Below are positions 60,997 through 64,000 of a stretch of DNA of 64,000 nt, piece after piece (within the stretch, counting starts at the first letter, position 1; every line of letters starts with the position of its first letter). The position numbers were made by a program, and so were the translations under genes. The stretch is from the NCBI RefSeq assembly GCF_963677685.1, contig NZ_OY782186.1, positions 1,426,001-1,490,000 of the forward strand. Direction: 5' to 3'. A model generated the notes under the pieces. That model saw only the letters and a program-made list of their open reading frames with translations, made no database searches and was not told where the DNA came from. This DNA comes from an uncultured Bacteroides sp. (lineage in GTDB: Bacteria > Bacteroidota > Bacteroidia > Bacteroidales > Bacteroidaceae).

Positions 60997-62738
60997 GAAA
61001 CGAGGAACTTTATATTGACGGTCAGCTTGTTGACCTAGATGAGAACGCAAAAGTAACATTGAACTATAAGAGTAACATTTTTACGGATTTGAGTAAGATT
61101 GTGAGCAACAATAGTTATTCAATCAAGTTGCCTAATACCGTACATAACCAGTGTGTTATGGATCATGCCGATCTGCCCACACGTGTATCAGGTTTCCCTA
61201 GAATAAAACACAAAGCCCGGTATTTTCGTAATGGCGTTGAGATTATAAGTAAGGCAAATGCCGTGTTGATGTCTGTATCCTCGACGTTTGATGTAGCTCT
61301 TTCATGGGGCAATACGACTGCATTTGCTCCGATAGTTAATGCCGGAAAGAAGCTGACGGATTTGCAATATGATACGAATATTGAGAATGTTGATTATGTG
61401 GAATGGCATAAACTAGAATCAAACAACGAGAGGTTTCCTTATATAGATTATGGATTCAAAGATGAAGACGCAGAGGTTTGGTATCATCCTGTTGTTACTG
61501 TGGATTGGATTCTGGAGAAGATATGCAAGGAAAATGGTGTAAGGTTTGTGTTCCCGGAAGAAAGAAAAGATTTCCTTAGTAGTCTAGTGGTTCCACTATT
61601 GACAAGAAATGGAGGGCGTATCAGTTCGGAAGAAAGCAGGACATTGTTTAAAATAACAGGAGTAAATGGAGCTCTTCTTTATCTGATGTCTATAAAAAAA
61701 GGTTCCAAGAGTTCTGACTATTTTTACTTATTTCAAGATATGGAAAAAGTATTGAAAGATGGTAAAATGCTATTTACTCCTAATTTTAAAAGTGGGAGAA
61801 ATGATATTTGGCTTATCGCTGGCAATAATGAAAAGAAACTAGAATATCAAGTTGTAGAGGGAGCGTATAAATACTATTATAATGTTCCTGTAGAAATAGA
61901 CGTTCAATCTGGTGATCATATTCTTATATCGTCAAAATTTGGAAAAATTGATTATTGGAATAGTAAGGATGTTAGTGATAGAAGTATTGAGCTTTCTATA
62001 ATTCCGAACACGGTTAATCTAGGGATGGGCTTCCCGTTCATCGAGAATCTTCCCAGTATTAAACAAATTGATTTTGTAAAAGCGATAGCTTCCATCATTG
62101 GAGTCTTTGCTGTCCCTTCATTTGATGATACGGGTGTCATAAATTTTGTTTCGATCGATAATTTAGTAGCAAATATTCCTAACGCTGTTGATTGGACAAA
62201 GAAAGTTGTGGCTTCATATAGAGAAAATAAACCAAATGAAATTGCATTTACGCTTGATAATTTTGCTCAAAAAAATTATTTCAATTGGAAGGATGATTCT
62301 TCTGTTTTGGGTAGTTATAGTGGAGTGATAGAGGTTGATGACAAAACAATCGATTATGAGGCTGATTTAATAACTTTGCCATTTGCAGCTACATCAATGT
62401 CTGGCGGAAATGCGAAGATTCCTCTGTATTCTTATAATGATGATGGGGAATTGGATTCTAAAACAGTAAAACCACGTTTGCTAATTTTGGATGAGACTAA
62501 ATGTGTCTTCACTGGCTTATCATGGGATATATTGATTAATAAACATTATTCGAGCTATCAAAAGATTATCAGGCAGCCAATTATAATTAAAGAGAAAATA
62601 GAATTAAGGGAGATTGAACTTAAAGAGCTTGATGTGACGATACCCGTTTATCTTGCTCAATATGGTAAGTTTTATGCGATTATCTCTGTTAAGGCAGAGA
62701 ATACGGGTATATGTGAATGTGTACTTTTACAATTATAA
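60993..62738 (+). CDS. Phage structural protein, tail-tip or baseplate type
   Basis: 581 aa. Start MRNEELYIDGQLVDLDENAKVTLNYKSNIFTDLSKIVSNNSYSIKLP in pieces, a phrase common in Bacteroides phage tail proteins that follow a tail gene and precede the tape measure. The rest is beta-rich. Function is inferred from location directly before the tape measure gene. Confidence 0.65.
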   Translation: MRNEELYIDGQLVDLDENAKVTLNYKSNIFTDLSKIVSNNSYSIKLPNTVHNQCVMDHADLPTRVSGFPRIKHKARYFRNGVEIISKANAVLMSVSSTFDVALSWGNTTAFAPIVNAGKKLTDLQYDTNIENVDYVEWHKLESNNERFPYIDYGFKDEDAEVWYHPVVTVDWILEKICKENGVRFVFPEERKDFLSSLVVPLLTRNGGRISSEESRTLFKITGVNGALLYLMSIKKGSKSSDYFYLFQDMEKVLKDGKMLFTPNFKSGRNDIWLIAGNNEKKLEYQVVEGAYKYYYNVPVEIDVQSGDHILISSKFGKIDYWNSKDVSDRSIELSIIPNTVNLGMGFPFIENLPSIKQIDFVKAIASIIGVFAVPSFDDTGVINFVSIDNLVANIPNAVDWTKKVVASYRENKPNEIAFTLDNFAQKNYFNWKDDSSVLGSYSGVIEVDDKTIDYEADLITLPFAATSMSGGNAKIPLYSYNDDGELDSKTVKPRLLILDETKCVFTGLSWDILINKHYSSYQKIIRQPIIIKEKIELREIELKELDVTIPVYLAQYGKFYAIISVKAENTGICECVLLQL

Positions 62739-62742
62739 GATT

Positions 62743-64000
62743 ATGGGAACAGCAGTAGAAGAAAAGGTTTTAGATATTAAAGTTCGCTATGAGGATGCGA
62801 TACGCGGCATTGCTAAGTATCGAACAGAGTTGGATGTGCTCAAAAAGGTTGAAGCAACTTTAAAGGATGATTTAAAGAATGGAAGGATAACGAGAGAGCA
62901 GTACAATGTAAAGCTTGCCGAGTCAAAGATAACTTCTAATGAGTACAAAGAGGCTATTAGGGGATTGGAGAAGGAAACTCGGAATAATATTAAAGCAGAG
63001 AAAGAACAGCAGGGTAGCTTAGTTTCTCTTCGTGGATCGTTATCAAACTTAACAAAGCAATATGATGAAATGAGCGAGGCAGAAAGAAACTCTGCATCAG
63101 GGAAAGATTTGGCTATTCATATCAATGCTATCACTGATAAGCTCAAAGATGCGGAGGAAGGTACTCAACGTTTTTATCGTAATGTAGGTAATTACGAGGA
63201 AGCATTTTCTAAAGCTCTTTCTCCAATGAAAAAAAAACTCGATGATATGACTACTGCCTATATGAATATGTCCAAAGAAGAACGACAGAGCGCAAAGGGC
63301 GATGAAATGCGTCAACACATGAAAGAAATGAAAGAGCAGATTTCAGCAACGAGTGAAGCCGGAGGTAAATTTCAAAATGAACTTCTAGGAATGGCGGGCA
63401 TTCAAGGGGGATTATTGGGTAGTATTACGGGCTCAGTGGGCGGTCTTACTTCTATGTCACAGGCATTCATGGCTGGAAAAGCTGCTGTCTCTGCTTTTTC
63501 AAAGCAACTTTTAGCATTATTGGCTAATCCTATCGTGGCAATTTTAGCAGGAATAGCTCTTGTTATAATGGGTGTTGTGAAAGCTATTAAATCCAGCGAA
63601 GATGCCACTAATAGAATAAGTGTACTTTTTGCTCCAGTGACCCGATTGTTGGATGGTCTGATGAGTATTCTTCAAAAAGGAGTAGGGTATATTCTTTCTT
63701 TTGTAGAATCCGGCATGAAAATGTATGATTGGGCTATGAAGATGATGGAGAAACTCCCATTTGTCGGTGGGGCTATAAAGAAGGTTAATGATGCGAATAG
63801 TGAAGCCATTGCCTTGGCAAAAGAGAAAATCGCCATTGAAGAGCAATCGCGTAAGGATGAAGTTGAAAATGCTAAATCTGCACTCGAAGTTGCTCAATAT
63901 AGGACTCAGGCGAAGGATAAAGAAAAATTTACGGCAAAGGAGCGACTGAAATTTGTGCGTGAAGCAAATAAATTGGAAGAAGAGCAATCTAAACGAAATG
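62743..64000 (+). CDS. Tail tape measure protein (5' part, cut by edge)
   Basis: At least 419 aa, continuing past 64000. Long coiled coils (about 8-95 and 100-215), a glycine-rich hydrophobic membrane-like region (LLGMAGIQGGLLGSITGSVGG and LLALLANPIVAILAGIALVIMG, about 225-290), then more coiled coil. This is the tape measure layout that sets siphovirus tail length. Starts 4 bp after the preceding gene. Confidence 0.88.
   Translation, partial: MGTAVEEKVLDIKVRYEDAIRGIAKYRTELDVLKKVEATLKDDLKNGRITREQYNVKLAESKITSNEYKEAIRGLEKETRNNIKAEKEQQGSLVSLRGSLSNLTKQYDEMSEAERNSASGKDLAIHINAITDKLKDAEEGTQRFYRNVGNYEEAFSKALSPMKKKLDDMTTAYMNMSKEERQSAKGDEMRQHMKEMKEQISATSEAGGKFQNELLGMAGIQGGLLGSITGSVGGLTSMSQAFMAGKAAVSAFSKQLLALLANPIVAILAGIALVIMGVVKAIKSSEDATNRISVLFAPVTRLLDGLMSILQKGVGYILSFVESGMKMYDWAMKMMEKLPFVGGAIKKVNDANSEAIALAKEKIAIEEQSRKDEVENAKSALEVAQYRTQAKDKEKFTAKERLKFVREANKLEEEQSKRN

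Larger units (their letters stand above)
31516..64000 (+). mobile_element. Siphovirus-like prophage (right end outside window)
   Basis: Continuous phage modules: leftward immunity (S24 repressor at 36712), rightward early recombination and replication genes (40242-48973), cargo (50.8-55.0 kb), terminase (56479-58340), tail and tape measure (58383 to edge). The left boundary is uncertain, between about 31.3 and 32.7 kb. No integrase is in view, so it must lie beyond 64 kb or be missing. Portal, protease and capsid genes are also not in view. Confidence 0.85.

Overview
The window looks like a Bacteroides-type chromosome. Promoters are of the TAnnTTTG (-7) / TTTG (-33) kind, DNA is AT-rich, and the families are typical of the group: DUF4373, DUF4248, smalltalk, DUF4625, SusC-like TonB receptor, BlaI/BlaR1-like pair with a TonB-plug tail, and EFR1 ferredoxins. 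No rRNA is present. I see one ordinary tRNA (initiator Met, 18591-18663).

Layout. 1-2.8 kb: a DUF2693-like protein, a DUF4373 protein and a DUF4248 protein, overlaid by about 42 copies of a 24-26 bp dyad repeat, partly coding and partly not. 2.8-8.2 kb: a 5'-frameshifted DUF1016 nuclease gene, the tail of an Fpg/Nei glycosylase gene, and a 1243-aa nuclease-STAND NTPase that looks like antiviral defence. 8.2-8.6 kb: IS5-type transposase scar. 8.8-13.1 kb: a TonB receptor operon with a Fur-like 7-1-7 dyad on its promoter and two DUF4625 lipoproteins, probably metal uptake. 13.2-19.6 kb: thioredoxin-fold lipoprotein, BlaR1-like and BlaI-like regulators with three tandem dyads, lipoproteins, a tRNA-dihydrouridine synthase and tRNA-fMet. 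19.9-22.5 kb: IS3 scar, a hypothetical gene, then HU-like DNA-binding protein, smalltalk and a small membrane protein. 22.7-28.6 kb: NEW3 protein with ABC exporter, two flavodoxin/ferredoxin proteins and a TlpA thioredoxin. 28.7-31.3 kb: second IS5 scar, two copies of a small-RNA family and a membrane protein.

From about 31.5 kb to the right edge lies a siphovirus-like prophage that runs out of the window. Its left arm is a leftward immunity block (S24 repressor, three membrane or exported proteins, ImmA/IrrE protease, beta-protein/sce7726 pair, ORF6N). A rightward early operon starts at an operator-bearing promoter at 37.5 kb: regulators, Sak4-like ATPase, DUF1351, RecB-like nuclease, NinB-like protein, NinG, SF2 helicase, DUF4373 replication protein. 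A cargo segment at 50.8-55.0 kb holds a pair of HEPN-like proteins, a membrane protein and a GIY-YIG-like protein, and is bracketed by two copies of one hairpin. Then come a ParB-methyltransferase, terminase small and large subunits, tail genes and a tape measure protein cut by the edge. No integrase, portal or capsid gene is visible.

The most unusual content is RNA. The prophage carries three ORF-free structured blocks (37.9-38.55, 39.94-40.22, 44.77-45.21 kb) and three tRNA-like folds with good T-arms but abnormal anticodon regions (39972-40086, 44931-45035, 51148-51245). A separate small-RNA family has three copies (29.5, 30.1 and 49.0 kb), each with the same promoter spacing and an identical 19-bp upstream box. 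One copy is inside the prophage and two are outside it.
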